The notes: generated by a model not told the origin, from the sequence alone. Positions 31,062 through 38,832 are shown, counted from the stretch's first letter. The stretch is 64,000 nt of DNA from Candidatus Pacearchaeota archaeon (GCA_023228065.1 JALOBX010000003.1:62001-126000); one strand, 5' to 3'. Numbers and translations: made by a program.

Positions 31062-31232
31062 TCAATTAGTATAACCTGCTCTTTTTAAAAATCCTTTAAT
31101 ATCTTTTTTCCATACCCAAGGAATAATAACTTCTATATTATAACCAGCAAAACCAAGCGTTCTCCACAATTGTACATTAATGCATCCATCAGATAAGTGA
31201 ACATTTTTACGTAAAGTTTTGCTATGCCCCAT
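31062..31232 (-). CDS. hypothetical protein, 56 aa
   Basis: Below the usual length cut-off. Alpha/beta with LSDGCINVQLWRTLGFAGYN and VIIPWVWKKDIKGFLKRAGY. Fits the gap between its neighbours. Confidence 0.55.
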   Translation of the reverse strand: MGHSKTLRKNVHLSDGCINVQLWRTLGFAGYNIEVIIPWVWKKDIKGFLKRAGYTN

Positions 31233-31247
31233 TATTCTTTATAAAAA

Positions 31248-31430
31248 TTAAATAGTTTCGTCAATTACTCTTTTAATATTTTCTAAAGTAGTACTCATAA
31301 ACCAAATTGTTGGTCTACTTTTCTCTCGCGCTTCATCTTTTAAGACGTCTACCATAGCGTTAGTAGGGAGCATTTCTTTAATTTCACGAAGAGCTTTTTG
31401 ATATTTTGTAATTTGATCAAGATCAGACAT
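31248..31430 (-). CDS. hypothetical helical protein, 60 aa
   Basis: AAGGAG 6 bases before ATG. Helical, no family. Its end lies 15 bases before the next start. Confidence 0.65.
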   Translation of the reverse strand: MSDLDQITKYQKALREIKEMLPTNAMVDVLKDEAREKSRPTIWFMSTTLENIKRVIDETI

Positions 31431-31445
31431 TGGTTCTCCTTAAAA

Positions 31446-31649
31446 TTATTTCTCTTTCCTTCTTATATTTTTAATATAAGAACTAACAACATCTCTTATT
31501 TCATTATCAGTATACTCAAGCCTCTTCAGCAACAATACAAAATCTTTTACTATTTTTCCTTCGGGGCTTGCTGATTCAAATTCCTCTACATCCTTAAAAC
31601 TTATTAAAGCTCTTTCTGCCTTTTGAGCAGCTTCATTTTTACTATCCAC
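31446..31649 (-). CDS. hypothetical helical protein, 67 aa (GTG start)
   Basis: GTG 31649 preceded by AAGGA at 9 bases is preferred over an upstream TTG frame opening. Helical with LLLKRLEYTDNEIRDVVSSY. No assignment. Confidence 0.6.
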   Translation of the reverse strand: MDSKNEAAQKAERALISFKDVEEFESASPEGKIVKDFVLLLKRLEYTDNEIRDVVSSYIKNIRRKEK

Positions 31650-31663
31650 TATTTGCTTCCTTA

Positions 31664-31969
31664 TTAAAACCAATCATCTAAAAAGTCAATAATCTCTTCA
31701 TCAGTTAAGTGCCTTTTAGAAAAACTATTACAAGCATCAACAAACACTTTTACTTTTTCTTGCTTTTTAGCTTTCTTATTTTCAAAGTATTTATCCATAA
31801 AATGCCAACCCATTCTCCAAGAATTCCAAAGTTTTCGTGCTTTAGCTCTTGAATTTGGATTCTTGTCTAAAGCTTTTCCAATATCCCTAGCGTCTTTACC
31901 TAAAATAAAATTAGAATACTCAGGTGTTTCTGCTATAAGATTTCCTTCTTCATCTCTATATTCTTTCAT
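31664..31969 (-). CDS. hypothetical protein, 101 aa
   Basis: Helical and basic in the centre (KARKLWNSWRMGWHFMDKYF), with an acidic end (LTDEEIIDFLDDWF). ATGA overlap with the preceding gene. Confidence 0.65.
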   Translation of the reverse strand: MKEYRDEEGNLIAETPEYSNFILGKDARDIGKALDKNPNSRAKARKLWNSWRMGWHFMDKYFENKKAKKQEKVKVFVDACNSFSKRHLTDEEIIDFLDDWF

Positions 31970-32475
31970 TTTAAATAATCCTTAAAAGTCAACAGACATC
32001 TAAATTCATTATGATATGCTTTCCAAAACTTCTCTTGCATAAATGGACTTGTTAAATCATCAAAAAAGTTATCTATTTTATATTGGATTAAATAATACTT
32101 AACAGCACTTGGAATACAAATATCTGCAAGTTTAAAGCCCTTAATGGACATTTTATTGTTAATCAATAAATCTAGAATATTAGTACTCCATCCAACAAAA
32201 GCACTATACCCCTCAACAATAAAATGGGGATCTTTCTCAGTCGTCGTAAAACTACACTCATCCAAATTATCATAAAATTTTAATTCATAAAATAATTCCC
32301 ACATCATAGATAATTTTTCTATTTCTTCACAAGCATCAAGGAGACTCTTTTTATATTTTGTAATGATATAACTATAAGCTTCTGCTTTATGTGCCTTTTT
32401 AAAATTAAGTAGAAATCTTGCAAAAGCAATATAGAAAACAATAAATATAAAAAAGCAAAGTAATATTTCTAACAT
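31966..32475 (-). CDS. membrane-anchored hypothetical protein, 169 aa
   Basis: Residues 2-24 form a membrane helix (ILLCFFIFIVFYIAFARFLL) followed by a basic helix and a soluble aromatic domain. No catalytic motif seen. Confidence 0.65.
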   Translation of the reverse strand: MLEILLCFFIFIVFYIAFARFLLNFKKAHKAEAYSYIITKYKKSLLDACEEIEKLSMMWELFYELKFYDNLDECSFTTTEKDPHFIVEGYSAFVGWSTNILDLLINNKMSIKGFKLADICIPSAVKYYLIQYKIDNFFDDLTSPFMQEKFWKAYHNEFRCLLTFKDYLK

Positions 32476-32506
32476 CGTCTTTATCTTATATATTTTTCAT
32501 TAGTCA

Positions 32507-32725
32507 TTATTTATTCATAAGTTTTTCAACAGCAATAAAAGATTTATCCTTTGACTTTTCTTCTCGCAACATTGGATAAAATTCTTTTTCTAATAAAGCT
32601 TTTACTTTTTTGGAACCTATTTGAGATTCTACCAGTCACATTAATTCTTCAACAACTTCATAAGCATCACCCATATTTTCTATAAGTGACCAGCCATGTT
32701 TTACATGATTATAACTTCCAGCCAT
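32507..32725 (-). pseudogene. conserved phage 'MAGSYNH' protein interrupted by an in-frame TGA
   Basis: The frame MAGSYNHVKHGWSLIENMGD continues to ...EELM, then a TGA (32636-32638), and carries on in the same frame for 43 more codons (LVESQIGSKKVKALLEKEFY... to TAA). The MAGSYNH...LIENhGDAYEAhEE family is widespread in tailed phages and normally continues through this region with aromatic residues. A Trp TGG to TGA change is the likeliest explanation. TGA acts as a normal stop elsewhere in the window, so this is either a nonsense mutation or recoding. Confidence 0.65.
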
Positions 32726-32734
32726 ATTAGATCC

Positions 32735-33025
32735 TCACATTATATATTTTTGAAAAAATTGAACATCCATATTACTTAAAGCTCTTTGATCATATTTAAT
32801 AATATCTTCTATAATCATTGGTTCTTGTTTCAATATAAAGCAAATCATATCAGCTATTGGCTCAGATCTACCACCAGACATGGTATAATAAAATTTACCT
32901 TCGTCATTAAACATATACATAATTAAAGATGGATTGTTTTGACTTCTGATAAGTTTATTAAGAATTTTTATAAGAAATATTATAACTTTAGTTTTCATAT
33001 TTTGTTTGTTAATTTCATGTTTCAT
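32735..33025 (-). CDS. hypothetical protein, 96 aa
   Basis: Basic N-terminus, then FNDEGKFYYTMSGGRSEPIADM and an Ile-rich helical end. No motif known to me. Confidence 0.65.
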   Translation of the reverse strand: MKHEINKQNMKTKVIIFLIKILNKLIRSQNNPSLIMYMFNDEGKFYYTMSGGRSEPIADMICFILKQEPMIIEDIIKYDQRALSNMDVQFFQKYIM

Positions 33026-33030
33026 TTCAG

Positions 33031-33120
33031 TTATCTAGTTAATAGCCATATAGTCAAATAAACCCACTCAAACATTATGATGATGAAACAAATCTTAATA
33101 ATAAGACACCAACTCTTCAT
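33031..33120 (-). CDS. aromatic membrane peptide, 29 aa
   Basis: Starts inside the end of the upstream gene. One hydrophobic aromatic helix (CLIIKICFIIIMFEWVYLTI) with the EW pair of the aromatic family. Confidence 0.4.
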   Translation of the reverse strand: MKSWCLIIKICFIIIMFEWVYLTIWLLTR

Positions 33121-33314
33121 TTCTCCACTTCTATTGGAAAAGACGAGTATCTCACCCTTTCATGTCTATATGCAATGAATGTTTTATTGCACTCGTCGCA
33201 TTGGATTTCAGTATCATCATTTCCATATTCAAAATACTCGTATGATTCTTCTACTATATATCCACAATATGGACAAACAATTTCTTCGGTATACTTACAG
33301 TCTATTTCGCTCAC
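33117..33314 (-). CDS. zinc-ribbon mini-protein, 65 aa
   Basis: VCPYCGYIVEES and IQCDECNKTFIAYRH are the two halves of a canonical four-Cys ribbon. ATGA overlap with its upstream neighbour. Confidence 0.75.
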   Translation of the reverse strand: MSEIDCKYTEEIVCPYCGYIVEESYEYFEYGNDDTEIQCDECNKTFIAYRHERVRYSSFPIEVEK

Positions 33315-33568
33315 TTCTCCACCTCGTTGATGATCTTGCAGATCGCTTCGTAATGGTCTATAGTCTGCGCGACGCTCACGGTCTTACCAGAACATGGGAT
33401 GTGTGGACGTATCCTATCCACCACTCCAAGGAGCATATTAACATCATCGGCAATTAAGGGAAGGTGAATATCTATGAGATAATAGGCTACCCTATCGGTA
33501 TCATCATCATAATATTCCTCCCTCTGATCCATCATGTGTTTAACCCTCTTTCTTATCTCTTCTATCAT
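33311..33568 (-). CDS. hypothetical protein in GC-richer island, 85 aa
   Basis: Helical, acidic and basic mixed. First gene of an island (33.3-34.7 kb) with more C/G-ending codons than its neighbours. ATGA overlaps on both sides. Confidence 0.65.
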   Translation of the reverse strand: MIEEIRKRVKHMMDQREEYYDDDTDRVAYYLIDIHLPLIADDVNMLLGVVDRIRPHIPCSGKTVSVAQTIDHYEAICKIINEVEK

Positions 33569-33855
33569 GGCTTGTTCTCGTCAAGAATGGCGGTAGCCCT
33601 ACGTTCACGTGCCAGTTTTTCGACCTCATCTAATATTGTCCTACCTAACTCATAACTAATCGCATCATGATCTTCCGATGGAATCATATCAAGTATCTTG
33701 TCCTCCCGCTTGTAAGCTTCGCTAAGATTGAGTTCGTACAGATATAGAGTATTGAATAGGAAATCAAGATCGATGTTATTGTAATCTTCCTTCTCGTATT
33801 CCTTGTCTATGTATTTCCTGTTCAACCTCATCACTTCCTCACTTAACCTCATCAT
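33565..33855 (-). CDS. hypothetical helical protein, 96 aa
   Basis: All-helical with Leu/Glu/Arg heptads. MMRLSEEVMRLNR start after a GAGTGAGGAAGTG-type SD. GC-richer island. Confidence 0.65.
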   Translation of the reverse strand: MMRLSEEVMRLNRKYIDKEYEKEDYNNIDLDFLFNTLYLYELNLSEAYKREDKILDMIPSEDHDAISYELGRTILDEVEKLARERRATAILDENKP

Positions 33856-33863
33856 TCCCTCCG

Positions 33864-34043
33864 TTATATTTTTTTATAATCACTATCTCTACAGAAAATG
33901 AATTTTGGTTTGGTTGGGGAATCAAATGCTGATTCTGGTATAGAAAGACGCTTTCTTTTCACTTTTGGTTTTGTTTCTATACTATCGACTATTTCACTTA
34001 ATTCTTTTCGCAGTTCATCTAATGATTTATGGTATTTAGGCAT
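33864..34043 (-). CDS. basic hypothetical protein, 59 aa
   Basis: N-terminal helix and a basic stretch KPKVKRKRLSIPES followed by a disordered end. Overlaps its neighbour by 8 bases. AT-rich, unlike the flanking island genes. A rightward open frame over the same bases has no SD and is rejected. Confidence 0.5.
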   Translation of the reverse strand: MPKYHKSLDELRKELSEIVDSIETKPKVKRKRLSIPESAFDSPTKPKFIFCRDSDYKKI

Positions 34044-34356
34044 CGTTCCCTCCTACATATTTCTTTACCGCCTCAAGGATGGCGTGGTTTAAGTCGGGGG
34101 CATAGAATCCAACCTCCCATTCCTTACCGGCTTCATATAACCGCACACCCCACATTCCCAGCTCGTAACTGTTGGTAGGTGGGATGATTTTGGGTGAGAC
34201 ACCTTTCAAACCGAGCGCCTTCATCATCGCCACGCACCCGGCGTCGGAGAGAAGTTTTGCCTCGATCTTGCTGGCATCCTCGTGAAGTATCAGCTCTGTA
34301 CTGATGTCTATCCCCACAAACTCGACTACCTTTCGTAACAGCGTAAGTTCGTCCAT
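34036..34356 (-). CDS. hypothetical phage protein in GC-rich island, 106 aa
   Basis: Clearly GC-richer than the background. Alpha/beta protein with MWGVRLYEAGKEWEVGFYAP in the C-terminal half. Typical of uncharacterised phage proteins. Confidence 0.7.
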   Translation of the reverse strand: MDELTLLRKVVEFVGIDISTELILHEDASKIEAKLLSDAGCVAMMKALGLKGVSPKIIPPTNSYELGMWGVRLYEAGKEWEVGFYAPDLNHAILEAVKKYVGGNDA

Positions 34357-34641
34357 TTAGTCCTCCGGCTTGTAGTAGGCATTGAGGATTTTTGCAGTGT
34401 TTCTTTTTGCTGGATCAGTATGATAAAGTTCGTTCCATATTTCCTCCAACGCCTTCTCCGCCCTCTCTCTCGCCTCGATCTCGGCGGTGAGGCGGGAGTT
34501 GAGGTCGTCGAGCAACATGATAGCATCATCAAAAAGAAGTAGCTCTCTCCATGCGTAGTTAAACACACGCATAGATGGAAAATATTTCCCGCTTTTCTCT
34601 ATTTCCGCTACTTCGGCTTTAAGTTCTTCATATTCCATCAC
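34357..34641 (-). CDS. coiled-coil protein in GC-rich island, 94 aa
   Basis: Leucine/Arg/Glu-rich coiled coil (LLDDLNSRLTAEIEARERAE) encoded by the most GC-rich stretch of the window (39 G+C of 60 in 34441-34500). ATGG/TAA junction with neighbours. Confidence 0.7.
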   Translation of the reverse strand: MMEYEELKAEVAEIEKSGKYFPSMRVFNYAWRELLLFDDAIMLLDDLNSRLTAEIEARERAEKALEEIWNELYHTDPAKRNTAKILNAYYKPED

Positions 34642-35132
34642 TCTCTCCCGTCTGTGGTTATTGAGCGTTTTGATGGCCTAACAAATTTTTTGCTGAGCCA
34701 CCAAGACTCATTGCGAAACCTCACTCTAAAAGTTTCGTCATTTTCTATAAGATCTATCTCACCTATAGAGTCAACTTCTGCTCCATGATGAAGTTCGATC
34801 ACCTTTACACGCATACCTATTTCAGGTTTAAGTAACACTAATGCCTTACCAGATTCTGTTGTCCATATCAACCTTTCCCAAATCCAATATGTAATAAGTA
34901 TTCTTACAATGCCGTCTTTCCAAGCAACACCTGCAACAATACTTACGATCTGACTCTTTGGAATCCAAGCCTGTTCGTCATCTTTGTCTTTGACCAAAAT
35001 TGCCTTATCAGTCTCCCTCACAATAATCATATCCTCTAAAGTTCGATAACTTCTACCGTTACCAGTATATCCATAGCCATCACCTTCTCCATTTTCCATA
35101 CGCTCAAACGCATCAAAAGAGTGTTCACTCAT
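34638..35132 (-). CDS. protein with two SH3-like segments, 164 aa
   Basis: First segment AILVKDKDDEQAWIPKSQIV and second LKPEIGMRVKVIELHHGAEV...FRVRFRNESWWLSKKFV each have barrel-like strand rhythm. ATGA overlap with its downstream island neighbour. Possible ligand- or nucleic-acid-binding module, but unassigned. Confidence 0.7.
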   Translation of the reverse strand: MSEHSFDAFERMENGEGDGYGYTGNGRSYRTLEDMIIVRETDKAILVKDKDDEQAWIPKSQIVSIVAGVAWKDGIVRILITYWIWERLIWTTESGKALVLLKPEIGMRVKVIELHHGAEVDSIGEIDLIENDETFRVRFRNESWWLSKKFVRPSKRSITTDGRE

Positions 35133-35415
35133 TTACGAAATCCTTTCTACCTAATTTTTTAATATCTTCAACAGATAACTTAACTAATTTAGATAGCTTT
35201 TCATCATCATTATTTTTTATAGCTTCATCAAGATCTTTTTTATGTATTTCAATTCCTCTATCAAAACATTTCCATTCATAATCAAACTGTTTAGATTGTC
35301 TTCTTAATTCTCTCAATGATGAGACTTTACTTGATCTAGATATAAAAATATAGAAAAATATACAGACAATAATAGAACCAAAGATAAAAAGTAAAATTTG
35401 ATTAATCATTTGCAA
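35125..35415 (-). CDS. membrane-anchored helical protein, 96 aa
   Basis: N-terminal helix LLFIFGSIIVCIFFYIFI, then a long charged helix. Overlaps both neighbours. No family. Confidence 0.65.
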   Translation of the reverse strand: MQMINQILLFIFGSIIVCIFFYIFISRSSKVSSLRELRRQSKQFDYEWKCFDRGIEIHKKDLDEAIKNNDDEKLSKLVKLSVEDIKKLGRKDFVNE

Positions 35416-36020
35416 ATTCCTCTTACATATTCCAATACCTCTTGACTATTCATAAACTTATTTATAGCAAATATACAAGCATTCTTAAATTTAAAATGAT
35501 CTATTTTATTTTCATTTAAAACACCAGACCATCCAACAGGCAAAAATCCCACAACACCACGATTAACTATTTTTATAATAAGAAAAGGAATTCTATCTCC
35601 TCCACCAGAAATGCTGCTTTCTCCAGATAAGAAATAAGAAGGCTCTTTGTCTGATTCATATTCTAAAGTATTACGTTGAGACAATATAACACTTTCAATA
35701 ATTATAGATTCTTCTACTAGTTTCTCCCACCAACCCCATACTTGCTTATCAGTTCCTTTTATCAAACAAAATAGATCTATTCCTGTATATCGTTTTAATT
35801 CAAATACAAAATTCTCAATCAACGGCCTACCAATTTCTTTATTATAAGAAATATCACCTTTTTGAGATTGCAAATCAGAATGAACTGTTCCTCTTGCTCC
35901 TGAAGAATCAGTACGCCAAAAGACATTTTTGTCTTCATTACTAGTCCACCAAAGAGAAAGCTTTTTAGCAAACTCTCTTTCCCATGAATTACCAAGCGCT
36001 TTAGGATTTTTTTTAGTCAT
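35406..36020 (-). CDS. PDDEXK-superfamily nuclease (Holliday-junction-resolvase-like)
   Basis: 204 residues. GNSWEREFAKKLSLWW (10-25) provides the N-terminal acidic helix (Glu14 or Glu16), KGDISYN supplies the metal-binding Asp56, and FVFELKRY has Glu74-x-Lys76: the E...D...ExK constellation of PDDEXK nucleases such as archaeal Hjc or phage exonucleases. A Gly-rich loop (SGESSISGGGDRIPFLI) and a hydrophobic C-terminus follow. Could resolve replication or recombination intermediates before packaging. Specificity cannot be read from sequence. Confidence 0.75.
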   Translation of the reverse strand: MTKKNPKALGNSWEREFAKKLSLWWTSNEDKNVFWRTDSSGARGTVHSDLQSQKGDISYNKEIGRPLIENFVFELKRYTGIDLFCLIKGTDKQVWGWWEKLVEESIIIESVILSQRNTLEYESDKEPSYFLSGESSISGGGDRIPFLIIKIVNRGVVGFLPVGWSGVLNENKIDHFKFKNACIFAINKFMNSQEVLEYVRGICK

Positions 36021-36035
36021 TAATCGAATTTTCTC

Positions 36036-36290
36036 CTACCAATCATCTTCCATTATCCCAAAACCTGTTAAATCTCTATACCAATATCCAGCCATGAATG
36101 GCCCAATGTTATTATCTTTTTCTTGAGCTTCTTTATATCCATCGCGCTTACTACGCTCATAATCACTAAGAACTTCATTTTTAGAAGGAGACTGCTGCTG
36201 GTTTGGAACACAACTTGTAGCAAATAGAAAAACATAGCTAAGGAAAATTAAATTAATAATAACTAACAAAAAATATGCTACTTTTTTCAT
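36036..36290 (-). CDS. lipoprotein, 84 aa
   Basis: Signal sequence with core YFLLVIINLIFLSYVFLF and lipobox FATSC (Cys about residue 27), then an acidic-basic soluble part with GPFMAGYWYRDLTGFG. Probably lipidated and membrane-tethered. Possibly a superinfection-exclusion or spanin-type factor, without direct evidence. Confidence 0.8.
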   Translation of the reverse strand: MKKVAYFLLVIINLIFLSYVFLFATSCVPNQQQSPSKNEVLSDYERSKRDGYKEAQEKDNNIGPFMAGYWYRDLTGFGIMEDDW

Positions 36291-36301
36291 GTTTACTCTC
36301 T

Positions 36302-36376
36302 TTATAAATATTCCTCTATTTCTTTTTCAGTCCATTTTATTTCTTTACCATAAATTATCAAACACTTTATGATTTT
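36302..36376 (-). pseudogene. duplicated C-terminal fragment of the gene at 36553-36867
   Basis: Translation gives IIYGKEIKWTEKEIEEYL-stop, against LENGKEIKWTEKEIEKYL-stop at the end of the intact gene about 250 bases away. No start codon or SD. A remnant of a tandem duplication spanning the DUF4177-like gene between them. Confidence 0.65.
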
Positions 36377-36380
36377 TTAG

Positions 36381-36542
36381 TCATTTTCTTTTATATTTAA
36401 CTAATTCTCTCTTAAAAACAAATACATTATTTTGTGTACAACACACCAATTCCCAGCCATCTAAGCCTGCTCTCTGTATCATACATTCCCAACTATCTGG
36501 AAAAAGTTGAGGAGTTATAATATAATATTCCCACTTTTTCAT
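36381..36542 (-). CDS. DUF4177-like protein, 53 aa
   Basis: MKKWEYYIITPQLF, GLDGWELVCCTQ and FVFKRE reproduce the 'WEYkhh...GWELV...FKR' signature of DUF4177. SD AGGAAAGTAGAA precedes ATG. Typical length for the family. Function unknown. Confidence 0.75.
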   Translation of the reverse strand: MKKWEYYIITPQLFPDSWECMIQRAGLDGWELVCCTQNNVFVFKRELVKYKRK

Positions 36543-36552
36543 TTCTACTTTC

Positions 36553-36867
36553 CTATAAGTACTTTTCTATTTCTTTTTCAGTCCATTTTATCTCTTTACC
36601 ATTCTCTAAAACAAGTTTAGTAAAGATAACAGGGCCACTAGACCAAGGACTACATTGTTCAACTTCTTTGACCTCTGTACCATTCTTTAACTTATAACTA
36701 AATATAGAAATATCTTCACCAAACATTCCTTTTACATTATCATAGGCTTCCCTATTATAGCCACCTTTCATCCCACACCAAATACAATCTTCATTTTTGA
36801 TAGCATTCTCAACTAGAAACTTTTTAGCTTTTTCAGGTAAACCTACAAATTGAGTTTCTCTAGACAT
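36553..36867 (-). CDS. hypothetical protein, 104 aa
   Basis: Contains CIWCGMKGGY near residue 34 and ends ENGKEIKWTEKEIEKYL. The end is duplicated downstream (36302-36376). ATGT overlap with its upstream neighbour. Confidence 0.65.
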   Translation of the reverse strand: MSRETQFVGLPEKAKKFLVENAIKNEDCIWCGMKGGYNREAYDNVKGMFGEDISIFSYKLKNGTEVKEVEQCSPWSSGPVIFTKLVLENGKEIKWTEKEIEKYL

Positions 36868-37054
36868 TTATGTTATCCTTAATAGACCTTTCTCTTAAAA
36901 CAGCCTCAATACAATATTTTATAAAGACTTCGTTCTTATTTTTTGATTTTAATTTATCTAAAATAGAATGTAAAGTATTAAAATCTTTTTGTCTATAATA
37001 ATCAATAACAACATCAGTAATAATTTTAGATAAATGTTGCTTGTAATTAATCAT
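36860..37054 (-). CDS. hypothetical helical protein, 64 aa
   Basis: All-helical, basic. Overlaps both neighbours by 8 bases. No family. Confidence 0.65.
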   Translation of the reverse strand: MINYKQHLSKIITDVVIDYYRQKDFNTLHSILDKLKSKNKNEVFIKYCIEAVLRERSIKDNINV

Positions 37055-37358
37055 TTAAACTTATTCCCATATTTATTACTTCTCTTCTATTAAATCTCTT
37101 ACCATCAAACTGATTAGGACATTTTTTAGAATGTGGCATACACTCTTTTAGACAACAGTTTAAGCATTTATTTATCTGCTCTGGTGTATCTTCATGACAA
37201 TAGATTTTTAAGCCAGCTGGCTTGTTTTTGTATTTTAATATGCTTACTTGCTGTTGAGAAATCTTAAACATTTTAGCAATAAGCTTTTGTGGAACACTAG
37301 AATATGCTAATTTTAAAAGCAGCCAAAGTTCACCTTCTTTAAGATTTTTGCTTTTCAT
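37047..37358 (-). CDS. helix-turn-helix protein with Cys-rich tail, 103 aa
   Basis: LLLKLAYSSVPQKLIAKMFKISQQQVSILKYK contains a plausible HTH (turn before 'KISQQQVSILK' recognition helix). CLNCCLKECMPHSKKC in the C-terminal part forms a zinc knuckle. A candidate phage DNA-binding regulator. Confidence 0.6.
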   Translation of the reverse strand: MKSKNLKEGELWLLLKLAYSSVPQKLIAKMFKISQQQVSILKYKNKPAGLKIYCHEDTPEQINKCLNCCLKECMPHSKKCPNQFDGKRFNRREVINMGISLND

Positions 37359-37367
37359 AGATTAGCT

Positions 37368-37607
37368 TTATCCATCATCTTCTGCTTTTTTAAAACACTT
37401 ATCAGCAGCCCTTATAAAATCTAGCCTCTCTTCAAATTCTTCTACCATCTTTTGAAAATCAATTATTGTAACACCAACAATTGCATCAGTATTCATATCG
37501 TGTCTAACAAGAATTCCTTCTTCTACTTCATCACAAATAGCGGGAACAGGAGGCTCTACAAATGAGATATAAAGAACATCACTTTCTCTGTCATAATTAA
37601 TCCCCAT
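37368..37607 (-). CDS. DUF2283 family protein, 79 aa
   Basis: YDRESDVLYISFVEPP at the N-terminus and EGILVRHDMNTDAIVGVTII follow the DUF2283 pattern (YDxexDvLYI...GhhvxhDxxgxhVGhxIh). Small beta-rich domain found in bacteria and phages, function unknown. Confidence 0.85.
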   Translation of the reverse strand: MGINYDRESDVLYISFVEPPVPAICDEVEEGILVRHDMNTDAIVGVTIIDFQKMVEEFEERLDFIRAADKCFKKAEDDG

Positions 37608-37745
37608 TTATTCACCTGCACGCCTTCTTGGAAGGTGACTTAAAGCATCTTTCCAATTTTCATATCTAGGAAGCCTAAAGAACTTGCGCTCTTTATATTG
37701 TTTATCTAAGATTTTTCTCATACCTTCTTCAATCACTTTCCCCAT
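37608..37745 (-). CDS. basic hypothetical protein, 45 aa
   Basis: Overlaps its upstream neighbour by 13 bases. Arg/Lys-rich (YKERKFFRLPRYENWKDAL, LPRRRAGE). No motif. Confidence 0.55.
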   Translation of the reverse strand: MGKVIEEGMRKILDKQYKERKFFRLPRYENWKDALSHLPRRRAGE

Positions 37746-37930
37746 GCTATATCTTTCCATGGTATTTTCTCCTCTTTAGAAACTATAACAAAAATTCCAC
37801 AATCAGCACATTGATATGCTTGGCCTTTTTCTTTAATATCAATCTTTTCTATTGGACGGCCAGTTTTCCAATTAATAATATTTTCTACAGGAATCATAAC
37901 AGACATGCAAGTTCCACAATACAAAATCAT
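37733..37930 (-). CDS. zinc-ribbon mini-protein, 65 aa
   Basis: YCGTCMSVMIP at the N-terminus and YQCADCGIFVIVS near the end form the two halves of a ribbon. C-terminal WKDIAWGK. Confidence 0.7.
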   Translation of the reverse strand: MILYCGTCMSVMIPVENIINWKTGRPIEKIDIKEKGQAYQCADCGIFVIVSKEEKIPWKDIAWGK

Positions 37931-37949
37931 AATTATTCTTCCTTTTTGA

Positions 37950-38150
37950 TTACCATCTTTTAAATCCTCTCATATACTTAACACTCAACTCTTCCCAAGT
38001 AAGTGACTTACAACTTTTAGATAAATCAATAGATGTTTCAACTATATCCCTTGAACCGCCAATGTAAAATCCAGGTTGGTAAGACTTCTTTATCGTTTCA
38101 TTGTAAAAGTCCATTTCAACATTTTCTGGAAAATGTATAAACATTTTCAA
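37950..38150 (-). CDS. hypothetical protein, 66 aa
   Basis: SD GAGGTAT before ATG. Beta-rich N-terminus (FIHFPENVEMDFY), helical end. No family. Confidence 0.65.
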   Translation of the reverse strand: MKMFIHFPENVEMDFYNETIKKSYQPGFYIGGSRDIVETSIDLSKSCKSLTWEELSVKYMRGFKRW

Positions 38151-38165
38151 TACCTCTTATTTAAT

Positions 38166-38357
38166 TTAATTTAATTTATTAGCATACCTTCTAAAAACAA
38201 AAAATACTCCAGCATAACACGTTCCTACAGCACAACATACTGGCTCCCAACCATTTTTATCTAACTTTTTAATTCTATTTTCAAAAACAAAAGCTGACGC
38301 TTCTGCTGGTATTTGATGGTAATCAAATACAGTGCAATAATCACATTTCTTACTCAT
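38166..38357 (-). CDS. DUF4177-like protein, 63 aa
   Basis: Start 38357 overlaps the previous stop (ATGAGTAA). CDYCTVFDYHQIP...KKLDKNGWEPVCCAV...FVFRRYAN mirrors the 'Y...GWExV...FRR' DUF4177 signature, with additional Cys. Second such protein in the window (also 36381). Confidence 0.6.
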   Translation of the reverse strand: MSKKCDYCTVFDYHQIPAEASAFVFENRIKKLDKNGWEPVCCAVGTCYAGVFFVFRRYANKLN

Positions 38358-38481
38358 TTCTTTCAATTGTCTTTTGGTCATTCTTTTTTAATAAGCCAAA
38401 CCGCCAGAAAATAATACTCAAGATACCAATATAAATAATAGGTGTCCCAAATATAATTATAAATATTATCTCATTTTTCAT
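38350..38481 (-). CDS. single-span membrane protein, 43 aa
   Basis: Hydrophobic helix IIFIIIFGTPIIYIGILSII followed by a basic tail. GGAGATAAA precedes ATG. Confidence 0.55.
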   Translation of the reverse strand: MKNEIIFIIIFGTPIIYIGILSIIFWRFGLLKKNDQKTIERNE

Positions 38482-38526
38482 TTTATCTCCATCAATCCAA
38501 TACCTTCTGGAAAAATAATATACATT

Positions 38527-38709
38527 TTATTTCTCCTTTTCACCTAAAGGCCAGGGTTCTTCTCCTTCTAATATTGGCCTTTTTCTCTTATGAGGTTCTA
38601 CAATAACTGGGTCTTTTTTCTTATGACCAAGCTTTTTTAATTCTTCTGCTAATTTCATTGACTCTTTTAACAGATTAAGATCAATCTTTTGCTTTTTCAT
38701 TTTTGCCAT
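38527..38709 (-). CDS. basic hypothetical protein, 60 aa
   Basis: Lys-rich helix (NLLKESMKLAEELKKLGHKK) and a proline-containing tail. Possible nucleic-acid binder. Overlaps upstream gene by 13 bases. Confidence 0.6.
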   Translation of the reverse strand: MAKMKKQKIDLNLLKESMKLAEELKKLGHKKKDPVIVEPHKRKRPILEGEEPWPLGEKEK

Positions 38710-38813
38710 CCTATAACAACATTGAAGAATTTAAAAGACATATCAATCTCACCTTTCATACAGGGCGGTTCAGCTTTAATATATCTCCAATCTCCTGGAC
38801 ATTTAATAACCAT
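38697..38813 (-). CDS. hypothetical mini-protein, 38 aa
   Basis: Short frame with two Cys (KCPGDWRYIKAEPPCMKG) and an aromatic end. Supported only by packing and overlap with the next gene. Confidence 0.45.
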   Translation of the reverse strand: MVIKCPGDWRYIKAEPPCMKGEIDMSFKFFNVVIGWQK

Positions 38814-38832
38814 AATCCAAAATAATAAATTA

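Noticed and set aside
32507..32725. Alternative genetic code (TGA = Trp) for the whole phage
   Set aside because: TGA terminates several other genes (for example at 2957-2959 and 11017-11019) and Trp is written TGG throughout, so the single in-frame TGA is treated as local.
34326..34568. 80-residue leftward frame inside the GC-rich island
   Set aside because: Fully overlaps the coiled-coil gene at 34357 in another frame. It has Arg/Ser-rich shadow composition and no SD.
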